Below, piece by piece: positions 55,933-63,212 of a stretch of 64,000 bases of DNA. This DNA comes from Candidatus Latescibacterota bacterium (GTDB lineage Bacteria > Latescibacterota > UBA2968 > UBA8231). The position numbers were made by a program, and so were the translations under genes. The stretch is taken from assembly GCA_022826515.1 (NCBI GenBank), contig JAJDUT010000057.1, positions 62,001 through 126,000 of the forward strand. Direction: 5' to 3'. Positions within the stretch are counted from its first letter, which is position 1. Every line of letters starts with the position of its first letter. A model generated the notes under the pieces. The model was given only the letters and a program-made list of their open reading frames with translations. It was not told the origin of the DNA and did no database searches.

Positions 55933-56136
55933 ATGAAAACTACTGTTGATATTCCCAAAGATGAGCTTGAGGATGCCATCAGGTTCACGCAAGCGAAGAC
56001 CAAACGCGAGGCCATTGTCGGAGCCGTCGCGGATTTCAACCGCCGCATGCGCATGGCAGAACTCGTCCAATACGCTGGCACTTGCCCGGATCTGATTACA
56101 CCGCAAGAGCTTCAGGCCGCGCGGCGGCAAGGCTGA
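55933..56136 (+). CDS. vapB: VapB-like antitoxin
   Basis: 67 residues. MKTTVDIPKDELEDAIRFTQAKTKREAIVGAVADFNRR is a ribbon-helix-helix-type N-terminus of the VapB (DUF2191-like) group. The C-terminal tail with DLITPQELQAARRQG binds the toxin. It is 4 bp before vapC. Confidence 0.88.
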   Translation: MKTTVDIPKDELEDAIRFTQAKTKREAIVGAVADFNRRMRMAELVQYAGTCPDLITPQELQAARRQG

Positions 56137-56140
56137 GCCG

Positions 56141-56527
56141 TTGATCCTCGTCGATACCTCGTCTTGGATCCACCTGCTCCGTCCGGGCGGCGATCCCACG
56201 GTTCGCGCTCGCGTCGAAGCGGCGCTGACCACCGGACAAGCCTGTTGGTGCCCACTGGTGCAGCTCGAACTGTGGAACGGGGCCTCCGGGCAACAGGAGC
56301 AGAAGGTTCTGCGGGATTTTGCCCGTATCCTCCCCGAGCTTCCCATCGACGAAGCGGTCTGGCAGGCGGCCTACGATTTGGCGCGGCGAGCGCGAGCTAA
56401 AGGCGTTACCGCCCCGGCTACTGATGTGATCATTACCGCCTGCGCCCGCCGCCACGGGGCCGCGCTTGAAGCCGCGGATACGGACTTTGAGCTTCTGGCA
56501 TCCGTGAGCGAGCCAACAGATTGCTAA
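56141..56527 (+). CDS. vapC: VapC PIN-domain toxin
   Basis: 128 residues from TTG 56141. Acidic PIN residues are kept: ILVDTSSWIHLLR, PLVQLELWNGASG, APATDVIITACARRHGA and EAADTDFELLA. It should be a Mg-dependent ribonuclease controlled by VapB. Intact pair. Confidence 0.9.
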   Translation: MILVDTSSWIHLLRPGGDPTVRARVEAALTTGQACWCPLVQLELWNGASGQQEQKVLRDFARILPELPIDEAVWQAAYDLARRARAKGVTAPATDVIITACARRHGAALEAADTDFELLASVSEPTDC

Positions 56528-56850
56528 TTCAATATCCGAGTAGCCGCATATCTTGCAATAGGTGAACATAGTAGGTCATATCCCGGGCACCCCAATGAGA
56601 CTGCGAGAACCACAGACGATAGTAGCGCCAAGATGAGTCCCCACCAGCCCGTCGGCTTTTCTTGTTCGGTTTGAGGCCGTCCGGTAAATCTTCCACAACC
56701 CGTTCCGCAACCTCTACAGGGCATCCAGTGGATTGGGGCAGTCCGGCATCCAAACCCCTCTCTGCTGATGTAAGGGCCAACGGGACTATCTCGGTGAATA
56801 GGTGAAGGAATTTACCACGCGCAAACACGTAGTCTTTATAGATGAGCCTC
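56528..56850 (-). other. Gap after vapC, no confident gene
   Basis: A minus-strand frame of 99 codons (GTG 56828 to 56529) runs through here. It includes DAGLPQSTGCPVEVAERVVEDLPDG, but it has no ribosome site, resembles no family I know, and follows a pseudogene. I treat it as probable debris, not as a gene. Confidence 0.35.
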
Positions 56851-57193
56851 TCAATACTGACTATCTCGCGGAAACCAATCCTTCAGAAGGTCTTTGAATT
56901 TTAGAAACGCTCTATCTTCGCATCCTCGCAAGGAAACCTTTTCCGCAATCCGCTGATATAGAGATGCACTGCGTGGTATTCGCGCCTCGCGCAAGGCCGC
57001 TTGGAATGCCTCTTTGGGCCGTCCGGGCTTGACTTCCCCTTCCTCCAGCCAGCCTTGTTCAATCATCCAGTTACGAAGAGAAGGCTGTCGGTTCTTTCCG
57101 AATACCCAGCGCCTGTGGCCTCGACAGTAGCCCTTTCAACGCATATTCCATGTCCTTGTCAGCGGCGAGAACAACGAGGTCTTTCCGGTTCAT
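56851..57193 (-). pseudogene. ATPase partner gene (TOPRIM/DUF4276-like, MAD4-like) with internal deletion
   Basis: The frame begins at ATG 57193, overlapping the ATPase stop as ATGA. It reads MNRKDLVVLAADKDMEYALK and on to RPQALGIR, then shifts and stops at 57071. A second frame from about 57105 reads FGKNRQPSLRNWMIEQGWLE ... KVSLRGC ... LLKDWFP, which is the C-terminal end of the same kind of protein. The middle (perhaps 100 or more residues with acidic catalytic positions) is missing and the join is out of frame. I recall this N-terminus from ATPase partners in defence loci; that recollection is not verified. Confidence 0.65.
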
Positions 57194-58449
57194 CCCAAAA
57201 CTCCCGATGCGAGCAGTGTACCGAGATCAACCTCACCCTGCCATTTTTGCAGCAAGGGATGTTCGGAGCCGAGAACGATGTCTGTTGAACCGTTGTCATT
57301 TTTGGCAAAGCAGAGTACATCATCCATGCTGGCTGCATTTAGTACCACCGGAGAATGGGTCGCCAATAGTACCTGGGCTTCATAGATTGAGGAAAGAGAA
57401 TCGTACATAGTTGATACAGCTCTCGGATGCACCCCATTCTCCGGCTCCTCTATCAAATAGATGCCTTGAAGATCGGTCAGATATGCAGGCAAGGTGAGCG
57501 CCGTAAGCCGGAGTGTGCCATCGGAAACTAGCCATGAAGGCACTTTTAGTCCTTCCTCATACTCGTAGATCATATAACAATGCTTATCTTCTGGGCGCTC
57601 AAAGGTTGTAATGTCCACCAGATCGGGAAGGGCAGTTCGCAGGTGTGAGATCCAGGCGCGATGTCGTTCCTGATCTTCTTGACGCAGACGCGAAACAACC
57701 CAGGGCAGATTTGAGCCGTTCGGCAAAAAGCCCGAAACTCTGGTTGGAGAACTGGGGGACTTGATTGCGAGGCTGTTGAGCACGAACCTCTGGACTCCAG
57801 TCGTTAGGTATTTTTGAAACCATGTTGCCACGGGAAAAGATTTTTCGTCCACTAGAAGGTGGCCGAGGGCCGATCTTTGCCGTCCCAATTTGATCGAGGG
57901 TGTCCAGCCCCTACCCGAACGGTCATAGGTCTCGCTGTAAAAGTTGTCATTTCCATCTGCTACTTTGTTGATCACGATTCTGTTGCTTCGCTGGCGGGTC
58001 TTGCTTAGCAATGAATCTGGTGCGCTGGGAGACGTGGGGAATAATGAGCGCTGCGATGGTCTCAAAACCTTGGCCTTTTTCAATAACAGGGTCTCGGCCT
58101 TGAACTCGAACTGACGCTGCGTTTCATCAAAACCTATAGCTACCTCGTACCTTATCGTGTCCAATTCCGGTTTTGACATCAATTCACGCAGCGTGTCGGG
58201 AATCCGTGCTTCGACCGCCAGTTCCAGTCCGTCTCCCTGCTGCCGAAAAAGAAGTTCTTCAGGATTCGAGGCGCGCTCCGACAGGGCCGCATCCAACCCC
58301 TCGGATACCAGATCACTCAGGAAACCGATCACGCCCAAAAAGGTCGTCTTACCCGACGCATTCGGGCCTACCAAGACATGAAATGGGTTCAGAGGTCTCA
58401 GTACATACCGCAAACAGCGGTAGTTCAAGGCTTCAACTAGAGTAATCAT
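57190..58449 (-). CDS. AAA-family ATPase (OLD/AAA21-like)
   Basis: 419 residues from ATG 58449. ABC-type ATPase: LVEALNYRCLRYVLRPLNPFHVLVG, Walker A GPNASGKTTFLG, a coiled or variable middle, LVSDGTLRLTALTLPAYL (signature-like), Walker B IYLIEEPENGVHP and LLATHSPVVLNA (H-loop). Such ATPases act with a nuclease or TOPRIM partner in OLD, Gabija-like and related defence pairs. Here the partner directly downstream is deleted, so the system is probably inactive. Confidence 0.88.
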   Translation of the reverse strand: MITLVEALNYRCLRYVLRPLNPFHVLVGPNASGKTTFLGVIGFLSDLVSEGLDAALSERASNPEELLFRQQGDGLELAVEARIPDTLRELMSKPELDTIRYEVAIGFDETQRQFEFKAETLLLKKAKVLRPSQRSLFPTSPSAPDSLLSKTRQRSNRIVINKVADGNDNFYSETYDRSGRGWTPSIKLGRQRSALGHLLVDEKSFPVATWFQKYLTTGVQRFVLNSLAIKSPSSPTRVSGFLPNGSNLPWVVSRLRQEDQERHRAWISHLRTALPDLVDITTFERPEDKHCYMIYEYEEGLKVPSWLVSDGTLRLTALTLPAYLTDLQGIYLIEEPENGVHPRAVSTMYDSLSSIYEAQVLLATHSPVVLNAASMDDVLCFAKNDNGSTDIVLGSEHPLLQKWQGEVDLGTLLASGVLG

Positions 58450-58578
58450 CAAACGTCTCCATCAACTGTCTTTTTCTATAATATCGATCCGCTACAGACC
58501 AGCAATGGTCAGGACCGTTATGCCGAGGTCATATACGAAGATCGTTCATCGGTTGATAAACTGCCATCGCGTTTCCCC

Positions 58579-59145
58579 TCACCCCCACACCAAGAACGCA
58601 CCCAACAGCGCGATCCACACCGCTTCGAGGAAATGCCAATACGCAGCGCAGGCCCGCACTGAGAACAAATGCTCGCTGTCGAGCCGATTCACGCGCGCCT
58701 TCCACGCCAGCATCGACAATGGCACCATCCCGCCCACCACATGCAGCGCGTGAACGACCACCAGCGCGAACGCAATGCCATAGACACTCACCCCTAGGGC
58801 CTGGTGACGGTCGAGTAGCTGCATCAGCGCCGGCACTTGCACGGCGATAAACAACGCGCTCGTCACCCAAGCCCACGCCAACCACCGCCGCAAAAGCGAA
58901 AAGTGCCCGCGCTTGGCGTTCTGAGTCGCCTTGTACATCGCCACCCCAGCGCCCAACAGCACCGCCGTCGAAACGCCAAGCGCCTGCGGCAGCTCCATGC
59001 GCTCGCTTCCCTGTAGCGCCGGGCTGGTCAGCCGCAGGTAGGCAAAAGCCGCGATGCTGGCCCCAAACAGCATCGCCAGCGAGATCAAAAACAGGGTCAG
59101 GCCCAACTGGCGGCGACCTCGTAAATCGGGCGAGTTCCAGTTCAT
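58579..59145 (-). CDS. Cytochrome c oxidase subunit III-like protein
   Basis: 188 residues from ATG 59145, which overlaps the phyH stop (ATGA). Five membrane helices: LGLTLFLISLAMLFGASIAAFAYL, LGVSTAVLLGAGVAMY, RWLAWAWVTSALFIAVQV, GVSVYGIAFALVVVHALHVVGGMV and ACAAYWHFLEAVWIALLGAFLV. The HALHVVGG and YWHFLEAVW elements match heme-copper oxidase subunit III. No other oxidase subunit is present in the window, so its partner complex is not known. Confidence 0.82.
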   Translation of the reverse strand: MNWNSPDLRGRRQLGLTLFLISLAMLFGASIAAFAYLRLTSPALQGSERMELPQALGVSTAVLLGAGVAMYKATQNAKRGHFSLLRRWLAWAWVTSALFIAVQVPALMQLLDRHQALGVSVYGIAFALVVVHALHVVGGMVPLSMLAWKARVNRLDSEHLFSVRACAAYWHFLEAVWIALLGAFLVWG

Positions 59146-59927
59146 CCCCAACGGTACTCCGGTGGGTCGAAGACAAACCCGTGGAAAAAGCGCCGCTGCG
59201 CTGGTGAAAGCCTCCGCAAAAAGGCCTGGTCGTAGCGCCACTGCTCGGCACACGCCAGCATCCACGGATGTTCGTACCCATAGTACAGCATCACCCGCTT
59301 GCCCCCGCTGCGCGTAAAGGGCCCGGCCGTATGCCACATCGCGTTGTGGAAGAGCACCGCCGTCCCCGGACCGCCACATATCTGCACGGCCCCAAGCATA
59401 CCATTCCCTGTATCTGGTTCTATCAGCGCCTTGTGGCTGCCGGGCACCAAGGTCAGGTTGCCTTGATCGGGCGCACTCATGTCGCTCAGGTAATAGCCCA
59501 CCTTGAACTGCAACAGCGGGATGTGCGGCTTGAGATTGCGGAAGCCATCCTGAATGCCGTCGATGTGCCAGCCGCGCCCGTGGTAGTCGGCGGATTCGAC
59601 CTCGTAGAACGCGTCCGTTGAGTGCAGGTGCGGCATCTCGTTAAACAGACCGTGGACGTAGGCCATCATCGGCTCGTAGTCGAGCATTGCCAAAAAGAGC
59701 GGGTCTTCGGCCAGCAGGTGCATGACCCGTACGTTGGCCGCGTCGAGCCGGTCGGCAAAAGCTGGCTCGTGCGCACGCTTGAACTGAGGGTCTCGCCGAC
59801 GCTCAATGGTGCGCTCCAGCGCCGCGTAGAGGGCCGCGACCCGGCCCGGCGCGAGGAAATTTTCCAGTACCAAATAGCCGTTGTTGTCGAAGAAGAAGCG
59901 CTCGGCGTCTGTGGGATGATCGGTCAT
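59142..59927 (-). CDS. Phytanoyl-CoA dioxygenase (PhyH) family protein
   Basis: 261 residues of the PhyH Fe(II)/2-oxoglutarate dioxygenases. Iron ligands are in GRGWHIDGIQDGF (HxD) and FHNAMWHTAGPFTRSGGKRVMLYYGY (distal His and Arg). FFFDNNGYLVLENFLAPGRVAALYAALE is the family N-terminus. The substrate is probably a small natural product or fatty derivative, not known. It is coupled to the oxidase III-like gene. Confidence 0.93.
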   Translation of the reverse strand: MTDHPTDAERFFFDNNGYLVLENFLAPGRVAALYAALERTIERRRDPQFKRAHEPAFADRLDAANVRVMHLLAEDPLFLAMLDYEPMMAYVHGLFNEMPHLHSTDAFYEVESADYHGRGWHIDGIQDGFRNLKPHIPLLQFKVGYYLSDMSAPDQGNLTLVPGSHKALIEPDTGNGMLGAVQICGGPGTAVLFHNAMWHTAGPFTRSGGKRVMLYYGYEHPWMLACAEQWRYDQAFLRRLSPAQRRFFHGFVFDPPEYRWG

Positions 59928-59940
59928 AATCAGAGCCTTT

Positions 59941-60879
59941 CTAGGGAGTCCACTCCTCCATCATCTCGGCGTACTGACGCGCCTGACCAGCGATGTCCAC
60001 GCCCACCTCCTCAGACCACGCCGATAGCAATCGGCGATACACCGGCCCCACTTGGCCGTCGCCCACCACCTGAAAGTTAAAGCGCGTAATCGGCACCATG
60101 CAGATCGTGGTGCTGGTAAACCACGCCTCGTCGGCTTCGCGTACATCGTAGGGTTCGATGTCGGCTTCGCACAGAGGAATGTCGAGTTTGCCCGCCAGCT
60201 CCATACACGCACCGCGCGATACGCCGCGCAGGACATTGTGCCCTTTGGGCGTTACTACTTGGCCGTCGCGGACCATGAAGAAGTTGTTGCCCGTTCCCTC
60301 AGTGATAAAACCGTGCTCGTCGGTCAGCAGCGCTTGGGCACCGGCTTCCATCTGCGCGGCTTGCAACTCGGCGATCTTGTAGAAGATGCGGCTGCGATTT
60401 TTGGCCTTGGGGTCGATGTAGCGCGAAGGCACCGACTGCTGGGGCGGGACGACGAAGTGCGCCCCCTCTTGATAGAGATGCGCCATCCCGCCGATGTGCC
60501 GCACGAGCGGGAAGACGTTGATGGAGACAATGGGGGCCGTGCCCTCCTTGACGAGGGTATCATACAGCGGCAGGGCACCGCGCGTGACGTCGTGCATGAT
60601 CTGGAAGTCCAGTGCGCCGATTACGGGCAGGTTGCGGGCAATGGTCTCGTGGGTCGCCTCTTCCATCGCGTCGATGTCCAGCCCGCAGTCGATCTGCGCG
60701 TATTTGAGCGAGCCGTAGAGCCGCTCCAGATGCTCGCGCAGCCGAAAGGGCTGTTGCCCAAAGCTCCGCGTCATTTCAAAAACCATGTCCCCATACATCA
60801 GCGCACAGTCAAAAATCGAGATCCGCGCCTCCGATTCGGGGACAAACTCGCCGTTGAAATACACCAGTCGTTTGGCCAT
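59941..60879 (-). CDS. Class IV aminotransferase (branched-chain/D-amino acid type)
   Basis: 312 residues. LVYFNGEFVPESEARISIFDCALMYGDMVFEMTRSF opens the fold IV family. FRLREHLERLYGSLKYA, KAKNRSRIFYKIAELQAAQ (PLP Lys region), EGTGNNFFMVRDGQVVTP and LRGVSRGACMELA follow. It is close to branched-chain aminotransferases, with D-alanine aminotransferase or aminodeoxychorismate lyase as other options. It precedes phyH by 13 bp. Confidence 0.9.
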   Translation of the reverse strand: MAKRLVYFNGEFVPESEARISIFDCALMYGDMVFEMTRSFGQQPFRLREHLERLYGSLKYAQIDCGLDIDAMEEATHETIARNLPVIGALDFQIMHDVTRGALPLYDTLVKEGTAPIVSINVFPLVRHIGGMAHLYQEGAHFVVPPQQSVPSRYIDPKAKNRSRIFYKIAELQAAQMEAGAQALLTDEHGFITEGTGNNFFMVRDGQVVTPKGHNVLRGVSRGACMELAGKLDIPLCEADIEPYDVREADEAWFTSTTICMVPITRFNFQVVGDGQVGPVYRRLLSAWSEEVGVDIAGQARQYAEMMEEWTP

Positions 60880-60936
60880 AGCTGCCTCTCTATGATATGA
60901 GTGGTCGGTCCGCTACCGCCCTCCAACCGTAAAGAA

Positions 60937-60980
60937 AGGCCAGATAGCCCTTACCCGAAAGGTCAAAGACTATCTGGCCT
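60937..60980 (-). terminator. Rho-independent terminator
   Basis: Stem AGGCCAGATAG (60937-60947) pairs with CTATCTGGCCT (60970-60980). On the minus strand it is followed by TTCTTT. It lies downstream of the minus-strand gene ending at 61038 and upstream of the aminotransferase. Confidence 0.75.
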
Positions 60981-61037
60981 AAAACGATCTGGTATAATTT
61001 GAAATTCGAATATTAAATAGCTGCGCCTAATACCCCG

Positions 61038-61817
61038 TTACCTCCCCTTGCTCCACGCTCGCATGATCCGCGGCGCTCCGTACCACGCATGGCAGCCAAA
61101 ACCCTTGGGCGGATTGACCGGATCGGGCATCAGCCCTTCTTCGCGGCAGGCGACGATCAGTTGCCTACACGCCACTGCGAAGCCCAAAAAGCCCAGATAG
61201 TGAGGCTGTCCCAGCAAGTGTGAAAACTCCAACTCATCTACCTTCTCGGCAAAAGCCGTTATCGCACCGTCGAGCACGTTGCCGGCGAGTTCGGCGCAGA
61301 TCTCAGCGATCGTTCCCATCAACCGCTCCTCGTCTGCTCCAGTCACAACCGGCCTGCCCAACCGCCAGCGCCCGTCTTCTAACTGGACCAAATAGCCCTC
61401 CTCGCTGTATTCCACCAGTCTCGATCTCGCTCCCTCGTCCGCGTCGTCAAGCAAATCCTCCTCGTCCGCGTCGTCAAGCAAATCCTCCTCATCCGCATCG
61501 TCGAGCAAATCCTCCTCGCTTATAGGTCCCTCGCACAAGCGGCCGACAAATTGATCCAGGTCTTCGAAGCGCAGAACCTTCATATAATCGCCTCCGACCA
61601 TAAGGCGCGGCTCCGCGATATTGCCCATGCCCATATCGTCCCCCTCCACCTGCACCCCGCCAACCCGGAAAGAAGGCTCCTTTTCGACGCCGCAATCGCC
61701 TAGCAGATACCAAAAGTCCACCGGCCTAAGTGGATAGGTCAGAATGCGATGTTTGCCCCAATTGGGCAGCGACGACACTTGCCGTCCCAGACCGCGCTCG
61801 ATAATCCACTCTGGCAA
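61038..61817 (-). CDS. C-terminal half of a sigma-factor protein, separated by a frameshift
   Basis: The frame is open from 61883 and first offers a TTG at 61817. Upstream of that start it reads IPRCAACGWQGFTWEELAWI, which looks like protein and contains a CxxC. This frame follows the sigma factor in a +1 register, so the two are probably one gene. The product contains SLPNWGKHRILTYPLRPVDFWYLLGDCG, three acidic repeats EEDLLDDAD, and a C-terminal region with HLLGQPHYLGFLGFAVACRQLIV. No known domain is recognised. Confidence 0.5.
   Translation of the reverse strand: MPEWIIERGLGRQVSSLPNWGKHRILTYPLRPVDFWYLLGDCGVEKEPSFRVGGVQVEGDDMGMGNIAEPRLMVGGDYMKVLRFEDLDQFVGRLCEGPISEEDLLDDADEEDLLDDADEEDLLDDADEGARSRLVEYSEEGYLVQLEDGRWRLGRPVVTGADEERLMGTIAEICAELAGNVLDGAITAFAEKVDELEFSHLLGQPHYLGFLGFAVACRQLIVACREEGLMPDPVNPPKGFGCHAWYGAPRIMRAWSKGR
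61441..61521 (-). repeat. Three 27-bp tandem repeats encoding EEDLLDDAD
   Basis: Units at 61441-61467, 61468-61494 and 61495-61521, beginning GCGTCGTCAAGCAAATCCTC, differ by only a few bases. Each encodes nine acidic residues, so copy-number change keeps the frame. Confidence 0.8.
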
Positions 61818-62835
61818 CGCAATCCATGCCAGTTCCTCCCAAGTAAATCCCTGCCAGCCGCACGCCGCACAACGAGGTATGGCTCAGGGCCCCTCTGAGC
61901 TGCGGCAGGCGGCGCTTGAGGATGGCTACGCCCTCCCGCACCGAATGCACGCTCTCTTCCAGCGGCAAGTACTCTTGGCGCACCATAAAGAGAAAGGCCG
62001 TCTGATAACGACCGGGAAAGGGCTCCTCCAGCATTTCTCCTTCCACTAAGCCCGGCACAATGTCCTGCACATAGGCCTTGTCGGCGTGCAACAAACGGGC
62101 TAGTTCCTCAACGCTTTTTGCACTCTTGCGGCAGAAGTAGAGCAAGCGCTTGGCCAGCAAATTGTCCGTCTGCCGCAGCGGATGCAGCGGGTTGTGCTGG
62201 TTTTTGCACTCGCCTATGACCTCGATGTCAAGCGTCTCGGGTATTTCCATTGGCATCGTCGTCTCGGGTGCCATGTTCTCCAACTCCTTTCTCAATCTTT
62301 TGCGCCCCTGAAAGAGTCGGGCCTTCACCGCCCCCACCGAAAGCCCCATCTCCTCGGAGATCTCCATAATGGATTTGTCCTCTATGTGAAAGGCGGTGAA
62401 AATGCGGCGCGAAGACTCCGACAGACTCTGCGCCGCCTCTGCGATGGCGGCCCCTAGTTCACGCGATAGCAGCCGCTGCTCCGGCGTGCGTCCCCCCTCC
62501 GCTACCATCGCGTACCGGGCGAGCAACTGATCTCGGTGCTGCTGCTTATCGCACCGGTCGAGCGCCAAGCGATACGCCAGCGTGCGCAGCCAAGCGTGAA
62601 AAGCAGCCCCCGTCTGCAACTCGCCAAGCCGACTCCAAGCGCGGACAAAGGTCTCCTGCAACAGATCCTGCGCCTCGTCGATCTCGCCGCCGCTCAAGGT
62701 ACATACATAGGGCCACAGCCGTGCCGAATGCCGCTCGAAGAGCCGCGCAAAGGCCCATTCGTGGCCTTCCTGTGCGGCGGCCACCAAATGGGCGTCATCT
62801 ACCGTCTGGCCATGGATTAGCCGGTATTCTCGCAT
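61726..62835 (-). CDS. ECF sigma-70 factor with long C-terminal extension
   Basis: RNA polymerase sigma factor. Region 2 spans about residues 17-90 (AFARLFERHSARLWPYVCTLSGGEIDEAQDLLQETFVRAWSRL, with the core-binding DLLQETF). Region 4 spans about 130-185 (SRRIFTAFHIEDKSIMEISEEMGLSVGAVKARLFQGRKRLRKEL). An extension follows with VEELARLLHADKAYVQDIVPGLVEGEMLEE, a winged-helix-like segment. The last ~50 codons (after QLRGALSH) look non-native. The +1 frame from 61883 reads smoothly into a zinc-finger-like CAACGW and the next ORF, so a frameshift near 61881-61886 is likely. Confidence 0.85.
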   Translation of the reverse strand: MREYRLIHGQTVDDAHLVAAAQEGHEWAFARLFERHSARLWPYVCTLSGGEIDEAQDLLQETFVRAWSRLGELQTGAAFHAWLRTLAYRLALDRCDKQQHRDQLLARYAMVAEGGRTPEQRLLSRELGAAIAEAAQSLSESSRRIFTAFHIEDKSIMEISEEMGLSVGAVKARLFQGRKRLRKELENMAPETTMPMEIPETLDIEVIGECKNQHNPLHPLRQTDNLLAKRLLYFCRKSAKSVEELARLLHADKAYVQDIVPGLVEGEMLEEPFPGRYQTAFLFMVRQEYLPLEESVHSVREGVAILKRRLPQLRGALSHTSLCGVRLAGIYLGGTGMDCVARVDYRARSGTASVVAAQLGQTSHSDLST

Positions 62836-62886
62836 CGCACTTTACGCCTTTCTGTCTCTTAAGACGGGGCAAAGGCGTTAGAGGTT

Positions 62887-62914
62887 ATATTAGGTGGGAA
62901 AATAATGGCAACAA
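62887..62914 (-). promoter_or_regulatory. Putative promoter of the ECF sigma gene
   Basis: On the minus strand TTGTTG (62914-62909) and TAATAT (62892-62887) are 16 bp apart, about 50 bp upstream of the start at 62835. This is a sigma-70-like match read by eye. Confidence 0.35.
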
Positions 62915-62957
62915 CGGAGGGTTCACCTTGCGGTGATCGGAATGACTTAAACTCTGG

Positions 62958-63212
62958 TTAAGACCGAATCAGCCGGTCATATTCGTCGTGCTTGCCAACC
63001 CAAAACCAGATGAAATCGCTGCCGTCTTTAACGGCGAGTGCTCTGTAATCCAATCCCACGCGGATTGACCAAAGTTTGCCGACCTTCTTGAAATGAAGAG
63101 AAGGTTGATTCGGGTTGGCTTTGAGCAGGCGAAAATTCCGTCGCGCAGTCCTTTGAACAGATTCTGGAAGTCGCTCAAAGTGTCTCCAGAAGCGGGGATC
63201 TGTTCGGTGCAT
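62958..63212 (-). CDS. RelE/ParE-like toxin
   Basis: 84 residues. DPRFWRHFERLPESVQRTARRNFRLLKANPNQPSLHFKKVG, then WSIRVGLDYRALAVKDGSDFIWFWVGKHDEYDRLI: the RelE/ParE fold with the basic KVGK-x-WSIRVG strand and the terminal HDEYDRLI. The ATG immediately follows the stop of the upstream gene, whose C-terminus looks like an antitoxin. Likely an mRNA interferase or gyrase inhibitor. Confidence 0.85.
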   Translation of the reverse strand: MHRTDPRFWRHFERLPESVQRTARRNFRLLKANPNQPSLHFKKVGKLWSIRVGLDYRALAVKDGSDFIWFWVGKHDEYDRLIRS

